NCBI GenBank assembly: GCA_027886185.1
Contig: WOAB01000041.1
Location: 806,001-870,000, forward strand
Origin: Rheum nobile
Taxonomy: Eukaryota > Streptophyta > Magnoliopsida > Caryophyllales > Polygonaceae
DNA: 64,000 nt
Reading direction: 5' to 3'
The notes below the pieces were generated by a model that did no database searches, was not told where the DNA came from, and was given only the letters and a program-made list of their open reading frames with translations. Shown here one piece after another: positions 21,700 to 33,343 of the stretch; position 1 is the stretch's first letter, and each line of letters begins with the position of its first letter. A program made the translations under genes and the position numbers.

Positions 21700-22865
21700 C
21701 GGTTGTTATGGCTAACTGACCCTTGTTGCGACTCAGCCTCCTTCTGCCTCCTCTGAGGACAAAAAGTCTACAAATGCCCTTCCTTTCCGCATGCAAAGCA
21801 CGTCCTCTCACCCTTCGTGCACTCATTGCTCTTATGCCCCGGCGTTTCGTAGTTATAGCACTGAATCGGGTTCTTACTCTGGCCCGAGCGTTGAGTAGGA
21901 CCAGACTGTGTCACCTCAGTTCTTGCCCGACCAGACTTGGAAAAGTGTGACGGTGGTACGGGTCATTTAAACCTACTAGCCTGAGGCTGGCTCTGCGCCG
22001 GTCTCTGGCGATTACGCTTCTTTGCCGACTCCGCTAGAGTCACTTCCAGCTTGTAGGCGGCGTCCACATACTGCTCCAGAGTAGAGCAGCCGTGGCGCAC
22101 CATCAACGGCTTAAAATCTAGGTTCATCCACTCATGGAAATGCCAGATTTTCTGCTCCTCACTCGACACTTCCGGTCCAGCATATTGCAGCAGGTGGTTG
22201 AACTTTACAGCTAGCTCAGTCACCTTCAACCCATCAGTCTTAGGGTAAAGGAACTCCTTATGTTTCTCCTCCCTCATAGCACGAGAAAAGAAACGGTCAG
22301 TCATCTTTGTCTTGAACATACCCCAATTCAACGCGGGATGATCAGCTAATCCACTGCTCTCCCACCATTCACTAGCCACATCCTTTAGTTAAAGGGAGGC
22401 AATGTGCACTTTCTCAGCCTCAGTGCAATCGACGTTCCTGAATAACCGCTCCATATGTGAGAACCAATACGCCACCCTGACTGGTTCTCCGGTACCGTCA
22501 TAGCTATCAGGCCTCATCGAGCTAATGGCTTTCAAGGCCTGACCATAGTTCCCTCCATTTCTGACGGTATCGACCTGAGGTACATGGTCCACTAGCTCCT
22601 CAAATTCAGGGATAACCTGAGGAACTGGGACACCTTGTGCTTGCGATACAGTTGGCCGAACTATCTCGGTGACCGCCTGCACAACGATCCTTCGAATGGC
22701 CTCTACGGCCGCATCATCAAAGACATCCTGAGGGTTATTGCCTGCTGGGTTATTATGAAAGGCCGATTCGCTCTCATCCCCCTGATTAGCGGCAATTCTC
22801 AGGTTCAACCTAGGGTTGTTACTCAGACCAGCACCAACACGGGTTGTGTTCCTTGTATTCACCAT
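21700..22865 (-). pseudogene. E3 Gag
   Basis: The start MVNTRNTTRVG (ATG at 22865) matches the Gag starts of E2 and E4. The capsid region contains YWFSHMERLFR, ASEWWESSGLADHP and MTDRFFSRAMREEKHKEF. A TAA near 22390 (CAA in relatives) and a TGA at 21963 break the frame. Of the two zinc knuckles, the second (CFACGKEGH-) is recognisable but has a stop, and the first has lost its second Cys (CYNYETPGHKSNEC). Non-functional. Confidence 0.88.
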
Positions 22866-23091
22866 CTGTTTGCCGATCAATTATTAAAGTACTCCATAAA
22901 ATTAATATAACATTTAAAGACGCGCAATAGATGTAATTGATTCGGAGTAGATTAAACTGGCAAACTTTATTGATAGAAGAACTGAAACCATGATTTATAA
23001 GTCTTACAATAACCTTCCTAAATGCCAAGACAAAACTGTTAGAAGGCTAAAGCTCTAAAACAACGAAAGGTAAAACAGCGAGAAATGAACA

Positions 23092-24165
23092 CTACGACAT
23101 GCTACTGTCCCCCTCGAGGTGCCTTGAAGAGATTCCTATACTCATCAGCCCTCTGATATCTCTTCGGAGGTGACCTGTCCTCTGGTTCCGGAGCTGGCCT
23201 CCTCGAGCTACTAGGACCGGAACACTTGGCTCCTCCCTAGGCATTGGAACGCTTGAGCTCTCCCCAGGCACAGGTGGATAGCAAAACCGATCCAAGAACC
23301 CTGGGCGAAAATCCACCACATTCAGCTCGTAGTGCGGGTTGACCAATTGCTTTGCTTGCCTAATGTTATCTTGGAGCTCGTGGACATCATCCAGCATGAG
23401 AGAGAGACTAGACTCAACATCGTAAGCCCGCTCCTCCATAGCGTATAGCGAGTTCATCCACTCCTCCATGTGCTCAACTAGCACACGGGGCCTGACCCTT
23501 GCCTGTTGGGTGGGAACGTCCACGGAAGCCTCCAACAATCCTCATGGTCTAGCTTGCCTACGAGCTTGCTCCGTCATCTCCTCCACCTGGCGACGAGCCT
23601 CGGCGGAAGCCATCTCACTCTGATGGTGCACGTGACGAGAAGCAGGGCTCATCACCGGCTCTTTAGGTGCACGGGTAGGATGCAGACCCTCTGGTGCATC
23701 CAACGACTCATAATCCTCCCTGACAGCACCAGACACCCCAAGTGCCTCCCAAGTAGCAGGAGACAAGGGCGTGTACTCTGGAAACTGTGGCATCTCTGGG
23801 CTAGGGAAGATGAATTGCATCCCCGGATCTTCTTCATCCACAAGCAGGTGCTCCAGACCCAGATCAGTATCATAATCCTCGAGGTCCTCCTCAGGGTCCT
23901 CCTCAAGATCCTCTTTGGGGTCCTCTTTTGGGTCTTCCTCAGGATCCTCCTCGCGATCTTCTTCAGGGTCCTCCTCGAGATCTTCCATCCCGTCGGATAC
24001 AAGAACCACTGACTCCACGAGCACGGTCTTCTCCTCCTCCTGAGGACTAACCGTCTCCACGACCAGAGCACAACCCGGAAGGATAGGGGACTCAAACTCG
24101 GCCTTAGGTGGCGGAGTTACCTCAGTGTCCTTCCTTCCCTTCAGCTGCGATACAACAGCACCCAT
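23092..24165 (-). pseudogene. E3 extra ORF upstream of gag: acidic protein with myristoylation-like N-terminus
   Basis: A minus-strand frame starts MGAVVSQLKGRK at 24165 and runs to a TGA at 23544-23542. The same frame then stays open to 23092, about 357 codons in all with one stop. Features in order: Gly2/Ser6 N-terminus fitting MGxxxS; a run of EEDPEEDP-type acidic repeats (about residues 75-110); a conserved block LEHLLVDEEDPGMQFIFPSPE; a likely coiled coil in the C-terminal half (EEWMNSLYAMEERAYDVESS and HELQDNIRQAKQ). It matches the E4 protein at 40255-41091 in layout and in the central block. It lies between the primer binding site and gag. Function unknown. Confidence 0.75.
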
Positions 24166-24425
24166 TGCATGCGAAGTGACGAGGGAGAATTAGAACTTTC
24201 TAAATATAGAAGCTAACTTTCTATATTAGACAGAAGAAGAAGGCACGACTAGAACGACAGAAGTTTCAAAGTATAAAATTTTACTCAAAAGTATAATCTT
24301 GTTTAAAACTTTGGCTCGTCTTTTTGAAATACCCAATTAATTTCTTTACCACGAACGAAGAACGGTTTACAAAGTTTTGTTTTAAATAAAACGATTTGAA
24401 AACTTAAATCATTTTAAAAACTTTC

Positions 24426-24438
24426 GGCTCTGATACCA
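24426..24438 (-). other. E3 primer binding site (tRNA-iMet)
   Basis: The minus strand reads TGGTATCAGAGCC, 4 bases inside the 5' LTR. Confidence 0.9.
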
Positions 24439-24442
24439 TATC

Positions 24443-26694
24443 TGTAACACCCCCAAAATACCTTTGGAAATATTACCGCCAGTGACCTCAGAATACACAC
24501 ACGGGGTCACCCAAGGCTTACCGTTTTTATAACAAATGATATAATGTTGTAAACTTTATTAAATAACATGAAAGTTGACCAAATAATATTCAAACCGACG
24601 TCATAGGTTACAACTGATAACAAAACCAAATACAGAAATTGTTTATTACAGCGGAAGTCTTTGAAATAAATAAACGCCACAAAGGGGTTTTGAACTGTGC
24701 GATCTCACGCCAGGATCTTCAACCTTAGGGAAAACACAAAAATATCAACTGCCTTCAACGTTGAAATCTGGCCTTCAAGGCCGAGAAAATTTACCTGATG
24801 TGCCGTATGAGATGGATGACACCAGCCAACCATGCAAAGGAAAAATAACGGTTGGTTAGTCTAATGAAAGACTACGCAAGGGCACAAATAAAAAGGTTCT
24901 AAGTAGTCGTATCGAGTAACCACCATCGCTTCTCGAATAATAGCCGATATACGATGTGAACTCCAATACTTCTACGGAAACATGAGAAAAGGCATGATCG
25001 AAGAGAAGACTCCAAAGGAATTGAGTCATATGGGAACCGTATCAAGAGAAGACTCCAAAGGAATTGAGTCTTATCGGAAACGTATGACAATTGTTTAGGA
25101 ACGTTAAGTTTTCACACAAGTTTAAAACACGACCTTGATTATTTGGGTCAACGACCAACCTCACCGCACAATGCGAATCCAGATTGGAAAGAAGACTTAC
25201 TCTAACAAGAGTCCGGGTGGTTTCCACGTTGTACTCCTCGCCCGAGGGTATATTACATATGTGCGTAAAAGCACTTATCTTATTTAATTCCAAAACATAC
25301 ATTCACGTTACAACTTTTAATTCACATCATCTCGATACGAGAGATATTTCTGGGAATGAATCCTGAATGTTGGCACTAGCTAAGTGCACCTACCTTGGAA
25401 TAAGGGTACGGTCATGACCAGAAGTACTAGAGCAAAATCCTCCTAATACAAGTTATAACGAAACGACTAGACCTCGTAAGGTACATAGCGCTCCTACGAA
25501 TACTCGTGTTAACTATACATGTAAGTTCACATAATAATCCACACCAAAATCCATTACGGTAATATCATATAGAACTATATAATAGCGTTGTTTCTAGCAA
25601 TATATACAACCTATTATAAATTCATATTTTAACACATTGTTTTATCAATTTTGTTCCCAAACATAAAACAACAACTTTATCCCATCTTAATTAGACAATT
25701 AAATAATTGACAATCAAGGGAAACATGGAATAATGAGCAAGAGCGAACCGCCACTTGCCTTAGCTAGACGAACGAGAGATCGGGTTCCGAGATCTGGAAA
25801 CTTGCACTTGAGCACGGTTTCCTACGACGACGATGAATTATAAGACGAAACCCTAAGTTAGATACAATACGAAAGGACGAAGCAAACGAAGGAAATAAGT
25901 CAGTGTCGCGGTCGCGGATGGCATAGCCGCGATCGCGGACTTGCTGGGTGAAACCGCGCCCGCGGTTTTACAACCACGATCGCGAATTCACGCCCAGCCG
26001 GGGCCGCGGGTCTCTGCCCGGCCGCGGTCGCGGAACTCCATCCCGACGCGAGCTCAATCGAGTTTTCGAGGCCATACCGACAACGACGACTTCGTATCTT
26101 TGCTTCTGAACCACCGCGCACCACCACCACTCCAAGGATTTCCTTCGGCGACGACGACGACTCCGGCGATGAACACAATTAAAATGAGGGGAAGAGAAAG
26201 CTTTGAGAATGATGGAGGAGATGGCTGCTACCACTCCTATTTATAGGCACAGAGAAGGAGGAGTTCACATCCACACCGGCAAACCAAACGATCCAGCTCC
26301 CCGCCATTCGGAGCACGAGGGGAAATCCGATCGTCGGCCTTCTAGAAGCATACGAAGAAGGAGAACAGAGGTTTCCGCGATCGCGGTTTCAGAACCGCGA
26401 TCGCGGTTTGCCCCTGGGCAAAACCACGACGATCCGAGTTTTCCGCGGTCGCGGTTTCAAAACCGCAGTCGTGGAACTGCCACGCTCTTGTTCTTGGACC
26501 TTGCTCGCGGAGTCGCGGGTCTTGATCGCGGTCTTTGCTAAATTCCATTTTTAGCATTCCTTAAATACTTTAAGACCCATATATCTTTATTAAACGTATA
26601 TCAACACGTTCAAATGGTTCTTACAGAGTTTACAGAATAAGCCTAACACGTCTTGTTTACAAAACGAAAGTTCTGACTTTTAGGGGTTATTACA
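24443..26694 (-). repeat. E3 5' LTR
   Basis: 2252 bp, very similar to 16183-18394. The TATA box on the minus strand is at 26246-26237. GCGG/CGCG palindromes lie at 25908-26040 and 26373-26535, with more copies than in the 3' LTR, which explains most of the length difference. Its outer end lies 8 bp from the last base of the peroxidase stop codon, so peroxidase transcripts now run into this LTR in the sense direction. Confidence 0.92.
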
Positions 26695-26701
26695 GGATCA
26701 G

Positions 26702-29700
26702 TTAATTAACTTTGCGACAATTTGTGCGAATCTGGCCACTAGAGCCAGTAAGGGGGCTGAGATTACTCATCTTGATCATGGCGGTGGCGAAGTCGGAGAA
26801 GAAGGTGGAAGACGAGGAGGTGTAGTTGGACACTTGGGAGTCGGTCGACTGGTTCCCGAACAGCTGCTGGTCGGAATGCAGGAGCCCCTTGAGGCTCACG
26901 AGGTTCGTGTAGTAGGCGTTGTCGAAGACCGTGGCGCTGGTCACGTCGAGCGGGGCCAGGTTGTCGTCGCTGCTGCCGCTGGTGTTGGGGCAGTTGGATT
27001 GCAGCGACGAGGCGTAGGTGGAGTTGATGTTGCTCTCGTTGTAGATTCTAGTTCTAAAGGTCGTGCACCTTGCTTGTCCTATTGTGTGCCCTCCTGTAAA
27101 TTTAAACAGTACGATATATATTACTCCATAGAATAACACAATTACACACCCTATTCATTAGTCTTTGTTGTTGTTGACTTAAAATCGAGAAGTACTGCAA
27201 GGGGGCCCTACTCGAGCGAGCAGGAGCTAAGACCCGGGCCGGAGGCCTGGGGCTGTAGCGGGCTCGCGAGTTTTTTCTTGGATCCGTTTCGGGTTTTTTC
27301 TTGGGAGTATAAATACTGTATTAAGGTTTGTAACTGTTTTATCCATAGCAGCAATAGAAATCCTAAAGGGGCGTTTTTCTCTCTCAAACTTTGTTCTCAT
27401 TCTCTTGTGTTAATCTGTTCGATTATCCCTCAAATTTACAACAGTCTTTTTATCACATAACTAATTATTTGTAATTCTCCGTACCGTATTCGGATTTGAT
27501 AAGAAATAATATATCATATTAATATAATCAAAATGTTTCTTCAATTACTCTTTTACCCGCAAATGCAATGTAGGCATTGGGTTCGAAATATTAAATATGT
27601 AATTTTTAAATAAGATATATATATTATTTTTATTTTAAAAGAACAAAAAATATATATTCATAGGTGAACAATAGCATATATGATCAAATAATAAAATATT
27701 TAAACGTACCATGAATATAATGATGAAGTAAATATTAGAAAAATACTTTAATTTTAAAATTGAAAATTATTTTTATATAAAATATATATTTAATAATGTA
27801 ATTTTATTAAACATACAATTTTTAGCATATAGTTGTGAAGAAAAGTGAGTGTGGATCGTGAGAAAGAGAAGTAGTTGTTTAGTGAAATTTTAGCTGCAAA
27901 AAATGTTAAAAGACTTAGTTTTTTTATAAAAACTTGATTTTATAATATATTTGAAAAATACAACCACTGGAATAAGAAAAATATAGACTATGTAGATCTG
28001 CTCCCCTCCCTCGTTAGTGTTAGTTTAGAGTTAAAAGTGGTTAGAACGGGGTGTTTATATAATCACTGGTACCTTGGTAAGTTCAAGATGCAAATTTAAT
28101 AATATATAATATATAAATCTTTCAAAACATTTTATGTAATATAGTATTAACCGATTTAATATACGGTTTTGCCAACTTCTCAATATTATTTTTACTTAAG
28201 CTTACTACTTAAAACATTGTAAATAAAGTGCACGGAATTAATTATACACAAAAATAAAAGTATTTAATAATTTACACGAAAATAATAACCCATCTTTACC
28301 CTAATAGAATATATTATTTCTATTTTTTGACAGCCTAATCATTTTCCATATATTTTTAGCATTCCAAAATAGCTAAATTCTTACAATATTATATTTACAT
28401 TAGTCAATAATATGTTACATAATAAAATTATTTTACAGCCAAATATATAATTTTAGGAAACATGAACATACGCTCGTTTTTTAAAATGAAGGTAAAATTC
28501 ATATATACTAGTCGGTAATTCATAATTTATGTAGTTTATTATTCTAATATTTCATCTTGTATGTTGTAACGATAATAATAAGAGCATAATTGGGATAATA
28601 TTAATTGCGCGCATAATTTACGTTTTCATATTTTATAATCTTTCATGATGGACTCATAATTAGGATATGAAAAAAAAAGTATAACAACGCACTTTTGGTC
28701 AGGCCGCATGAAATACGTATATCAACTCATCTTATTTGTGTACCTTATTGTGTCATTCCTAATTGACTGATTTATTTTCAGAGTTCAACCAATTCTCTAG
28801 AAACAAAATAAGTTAAATATAACAACCAAAGTAATTAGCAAGAAAGAATTGCAAATTTGTGTAACAAAATATTTGAGCTCACTTTTTTGTTTGGTAGAGA
28901 AGATATAAATTAACTTTAATAATTAGCCTCCAGCTTTTTGCAATATTAGGCGGTGAATGTTATGTTAGTCAACATTTTCCAAAACCTATACATGGTTTTG
29001 CTATTTGTCGCCCTGCAAAATATAGGAATTTATTTAATTAAAAATTAAATTTTTTATTTATTTATATTTTTGGCTATTATAAGTATAACTTTCCTTAATA
29101 AATAACTCATTGTATCTAAATATTGATAAAATTTATTAGAAATTAAAATTCTAAAATAAAAATTATAAAACAATCACATAAAATATTTCTATTTTATACA
29201 TCTTATTCGTCACTCCGAAACGATAAATAGCAAAATCCTACCCGTATAGTTTGAGGGGTGCGTAAGAAATGTTGGTACGTACCAGAGAGAGTAACCATTT
29301 CAGCAGTGGAGAAGCCAAGGTTGGAGAAGAGGGAGATGAGGCCGCTCAGATTCAAGGTGGGAGCTGGCAGGTCGCTGTTTGCCGCCGTTATGTTCGCCGT
29401 TAACGCGTCTCTTCTCCCCAGCGCCACCGTCCAGTTTGGCCCTCCTAGCTGCCCACGTCGCCATCATCGATCGATCAAATTGTCATTTACTTAACCACTT
29501 GTCAATTAACTTTATGCAAATGTCAATACCGACAATACTCTGTAAGCTGTCCTATATATAAACCATCATTCAAATATTTAATCTAACCACCGCTAATCAA
29601 TCATGTTAAATCGTACATTCACGGGCCCATGATTGAAAACGTACATTTGTTTAATTAGCTGGCGGTTTGTTAGCAACTAATTATCAATTGCACTAGCAAG

Positions 29701-31428
29701 AACAGCAGTATATACACTATGTTGCTATCAATCACGTACTTTTAATTACCAGGGTATTATATTCATCCTTTCAAAAAAATATAAATTTAACAGAGTATTC
29801 TTTAGTGAACAATTTATGATATAATTCAAAATACTAACAAGACTTGTCATGAATTATGTTTTGTGGTTTGGGAATAGCTTTTAGGCTTTTGTTATCGATT
29901 GACATACGGTATACATTTCAAGTTGTTGGATACGTATCTATCTATCGGTATACGTACATTAGAAGTTGTTGAATTATTGGGGTTTGAAAAATTAAACTCT
30001 AGATGGATATCGCTTACTTAATGAATCGATTAAGAAAAGTTTTTTTATTTTTTTATATTAGATGGTTTAACCCGTGTTTCGCACGAGGAAGATTTTTTTT
30101 TTTTGTATTTTTACAATATATAAATAATAAATTTGTATTAGTGTGTATTTGATTTTTTATTTCATAAGGGGTCGTTACCCACAATTTAGGGTCCATTCTA
30201 TTAACAATTTGTGATTGAATATTAGTTTGTAATTGTGACTAATATTGAATAGAGTATTTGATTTTGTTTGTTAAAAAATGGTTTATTTTTATATCGATGA
30301 TTTTCTAATAATTTTACTATTGTATTTATGTTGTGTACTTCAAATAACGAGTAGTTTCATTCTATTGTACAATAAAAGACATTAAAAGTTGAACTTTTTA
30401 TTATATCAAATTAGCAAACTAAAATCTATAAATTTGACATACTGTAGTTTATTTTATGACAAAAACTTACATAAAAGAAAGATGATAGTATATGATCATT
30501 TTTTAAATATATGAAAATGACATTTTTTCCTACTGACTATTAATATTTATTAGAAGAGCCTAAATCATTTTAACTTATACTATCTTAAAAAATATTTTAT
30601 CATATTATTTGTTTTAATAAAACCTAATATTTTAACAAAAATTTACATAAAAGAAAGATATATGACAGTAATTTATTATTGTAAAATTAAAATGCTAACT
30701 TAAATATGAATTTTTTATTCGCATAAAAAAAATTTCCCATCTTTTATGTCTTAAATAAGGTAATTTATTATGACAAAATACTAACTTGTTATGTTACGTA
30801 GATGTACTTAATATATAAGGGCAGGGAAAATGTATGTATCTTACTGCAACAACGGAGTCTCTTGCAGCAACGGCCAAGATGTCAGCACATGAAACGACGC
30901 CTGGGCAAAGGCTTTCTAATTGGGATTTGATAGTATCCACCACGTCAAACCCTCTCACCGAGTTGTTGTTCGGAAACGCCGTCTTCTCTCCCGTGAACGT
31001 CGAGTTGTCGTCTAATAAGATCGATCCATCACATCCCTTGCAAAAGAATTGAAGGTAAAATTTTGACGATTAAGCTATATATATAGCGCGGAGTACACAT
31101 ATAAAATATATAAGACAAGCTAAGTAGCTAGATTAATTATTGTGATTAACATTAAGCTGGAAACTGTAATTTAAGTATAGAGAATTGAACTGACATTAAC
31201 AAAGCAGTCATGGAAATGCAAACGAAGCAGGGAAGCCCCCATACGAGTCTCGTTGGAGATAGCGGATTTCACCAGCGACTGAATCGTCGAGAGGGCGTTG
31301 GGGCATGAACTGTTGTAGAAGGTTGATGATAACTGGGCAGAGGTTACTCCGAGAAGTAGCATAACAAGGCAGATTTGAACGTTTAAGGCTACGAATTTTG
31401 AGGAAGAAAATTTATCATTAGAAGCCAT
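26702..31428 (-). CDS. Class III secretory peroxidase, four exons, intact
   Basis: Exons on the minus strand: 31428-31195, 31036-30845, 29448-29283 and 27093-26702. The spliced CDS is 984 bp (327 residues) and all three introns are GT-AG. Exons 2 and 3 (192 and 166 bp) have the sizes classical for this family. The protein has a hydrophobic signal peptide ending TSA before QLSSTFY, the distal site RLHFHDC, GCDGSILLDD, VVSCADILA, the proximal heme ligand His in GGHTIGQARC (usually GAHTIGQ), and all eight conserved cysteines. It should be a heme enzyme of the cell wall or apoplast that oxidises phenolics with hydrogen peroxide. Introns 2 and 3 have grown by insertions, and E3 begins 2 bp after the stop codon. 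Confidence 0.95.
27166..27443 (+). mobile_element. Solo LTR in peroxidase intron 3
   Basis: A 278 bp segment begins TGTTG and ends CAACA (perfect 5 bp inverted ends) and is flanked by the direct repeat gtctt (27161-27165 and 27444-27448). Inside is a TATA box (GTATAAATAC near 27306) followed by a T/C-rich leader ending CAAATTTACAACA, the layout of a small Copia-type LTR. No internal region remains, so it is probably a product of LTR-LTR recombination. It is antisense to the peroxidase. Confidence 0.75.
27449..29282 (-). other. Rest of peroxidase intron 3
   Basis: About 1.8 kb of AT-rich sequence with no coding potential and no other clear element. Intron 3 is 2.2 kb in total. Confidence 0.7.
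30058..30105 (-). mobile_element. Helitron-like 3' terminus in peroxidase intron 2
   Basis: The minus strand reads CTCGTGCGAAACACGGG (hairpin), then TTAAACCAT and the terminal CTAA followed by T. CTRR ends preceded by such a hairpin mark Helitron 3' ends, and the hairpin resembles that at 51821-51843. The 5' end would lie to the right, within the intron, but I cannot fix it. No coding sequence; a non-autonomous element. Confidence 0.5.
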
Positions 31429-31529
31429 TGCTGCCGTACTACTTTGAGAGTGGCCGGGTGAGTACTAATTAATATAGACCGGGAGCCGGCCGGGATGTGA
31501 TTAATTAATAATCTTTGCGACCACTGGGA

Positions 31530-31537
31530 TTTATATA
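31530..31537 (-). promoter_or_regulatory. Possible TATA box of the peroxidase gene
   Basis: The minus strand reads ATATATAAAT about 100 bp upstream of the peroxidase ATG, a normal distance for plant genes. A CATGCA (RY-type) motif lies just upstream. The AT-rich context makes this a weak call. Confidence 0.4.
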
Positions 31538-31805
31538 TTCATGCATATGTATATATAAACGTGTCTGGGGTCCATGCACATTACTCCGATATATTCTAAT
31601 CAGCCAATATTGCTCGATCGATTGATGCATGTGGTGTGTAAAAGTTAAATGATCGACATGCAACTTGCAATGGAATAGGATGCAAGGTTTGTATTATATA
31701 TATTGTGGACCCCATAATGAACAAGAATTTCAACAAGTCTACATTGTGGCCGGTGTGGGATCCCATATTTTCCCAGGCCCAATTTTCTCATAAATATCAC
31801 GCGTA

Positions 31806-32261
31806 GGGATGGCAACTCGGGGCGGGTTCGGGGCGGGGAGTACTCTCCCCGTTCCCGTTTTTGGCCCCAGTCCCCGTTCCCGAACGGGGATCAAAATCTT
31901 CCCCCGTCCCCGTCGGGGCCCCGCTCTCCGTCGGGGATTCTCGTCTCCGTTTCACTATACATAATTTTTTTAAATTTTGTCTAAATTTATATATTATTAA
32001 GATTTAGGGTATAAATAATTTGAGATTTATGGTTTAATGTTTAAAGGATATAAGGTTTAGGGACTAAACAATATAAAATTTAGGATTTAAGGTTAAGAAA
32101 ATCACAAATATATTGTATACGGCGGTGGGGACCTCTATCCCCGCTCGTTTTTTAAGTTTTCCACGCCCCCGCCCCATCCCTTTTTTTCCCGTTTAAATTC
32201 CCAGTCCCCGTAGCGGGGATTCCCCACGGGGAATGAGAAATCCCCGCCCCGTTGCCATCCC
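31806..32261. mobile_element. MITE with GGGATGGCAAC terminal inverted repeats
   Basis: The left end GGGATGGCAAC (31806-31816) is inverted at the right end GTTGCCATCCC (32251-32261). Both are flanked by TA (31804-31805 and 32262-32263). GC-rich subterminal repeats of GGGGCGGGG/CCCCGTCCCCG flank an AT-rich centre. It lies about 380 bp upstream of the peroxidase start codon. Confidence 0.75.
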
Positions 32262-32329
32262 TATTCACACACAGGTTCTTTTAGTTCGAAATTGTAAGCG
32301 TGACCCCCTATTGTTCTAACACGCGGGAC

Positions 32330-33175
32330 AATTGTTCCCAAAGTCATTTTCGAAGTGTTTTTTTAGGGACAGTTGTTTAACAATATTTTCTTTCTAGGGA
32401 CAGTTGAAATTTGTATATTTAGGGACAGTTGAAAACTGTCCCCATATGCTTCTTGAAGTGCCTCTTTAGGGACAATTGTCCCCAAATGATTTTTGGAAGT
32501 GTCTTTTTTAGGGACAGTTGTTTAACAATACTTTCTCTCTAGGGATAGTTTCCAAATGTCCCCATATGATTCTTGAAGTGCCTCTTTAGGGACAGTTGTC
32601 CCCAAAGGCATTTTGAAAGTGTCTTTTTTAGGGACATTTGTTTAACAAAACTTTCTCTCTAGGGACAGTTGGAAATTGTCTCTTTAGGGACAGTTTCCAA
32701 CTGTCCCCATATGCTTCTTGAAGTGTCTCTTTAGGGACAGTTGTCCCCAAATGCATTTTGGAATTGTCTTTTTTAGGGACAGTTGTTTAACAATATTTTC
32801 TCTCTAGGGACAGTTGGAATCTGTCTCTTTAGGGACAGTTGGGGACTGTCCCATATGCATTTTGGAAGTGCCTCTTTAGGGACAGTTGTCCCCAAAGACA
32901 TTTTGGAAGTGTCTTTTTCAGGGACAGTTGTTTAACAATACTTTCTCTTTAGGTACAGTTGGAACTTGTCCGATAGGCTTTTTTGAAGTGCCTTTATTGG
33001 GACAGTTGTCCTTAGATGTCTCTTGGAAGTGTCTTTTTAGGGACATTTGTTTAATTACAGTGTCTCTCTAGGGACAGTTGGAAATTGTCTCTTTAGAGTC
33101 CGTTGGACACTGTCCTCATATGCTTCTTGAAAGTGTCTTTTTAGGGACAATTGTTCAATAATACTTTCTCTTCAC
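32330..33175. repeat. Tandem array, 120/145 bp units with core TTTAGGGACAGTTGTCCCC
   Basis: Unit starts CCTCTTTAGGGACAGTTG recur at 32461, 32581, about 32726, 32871 and 32991, giving spacings of 120, 145, 145 and 120 bp. Long units contain one extra copy of the subrepeat AGGGACAGTTGGAA-. The core AGGGACAGTTG is repeatedly opposed by its complement CAACTGTCCC, so each unit can fold into hairpins. No coding potential. Confidence 0.8.
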
Positions 33176-33343
33176 GTACCAATCCAGAAATTTCATTTTT
33201 GTCCTGCAACAATGGTAAACACTGAGCAATCAAAGATTATATATATTCAAAAGAAAGACAAGAAGTTATACCGAAATGACATACTGTAATTTACAAGCAA
33301 CTTACAGCTAGGTGGGTCAAATTATAATCAAGCAACTTACAGC

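Larger units (their letters stand above)
16183..26694 (-). mobile_element. E3: Ty3 chromovirus-like LTR retrotransposon, 10.5 kb, defective
   Basis: The element reads on the minus strand. The 5' LTR is 24443-26694 and the 3' LTR 16183-18394; the LTRs start TGTAATAACCCC and end GGGGGTGTTACA. The TSD ggatc is at 16178-16182 and 26695-26699. Order: LTR, iMet binding site, extra acidic ORF, gag with zinc knuckles, protease, RT, RNase H, integrase, chromodomain-like tail, polypurine tract, LTR. The sequence and the C-terminal WSKSG-EEVTWE tail resemble the Tekay/Del chromovirus lineage. A deletion removes the RT catalytic motif. It landed 2 bp past the peroxidase stop codon. Confidence 0.93.

Noticed and set aside
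23506..24012. 168-codon plus-strand frame antisense to the E3 extra ORF, rich in Leu/Phe and membrane-like
   Set aside because: It is the reverse complement of acidic GAG/GAT codons (CTC/ATC), which always gives a Leu/Ile/Phe-rich shadow. The minus-strand protein is the one conserved in E4.
26834..27136. 100-codon plus-strand frame, Gly/Val-rich
   Set aside because: It is antisense to peroxidase exon 4, which has all the conserved motifs on the minus strand.
32330..33175. CRISPR-like array
   Set aside because: The units are near-identical over their whole length with no unique spacers, and the window is eukaryotic.
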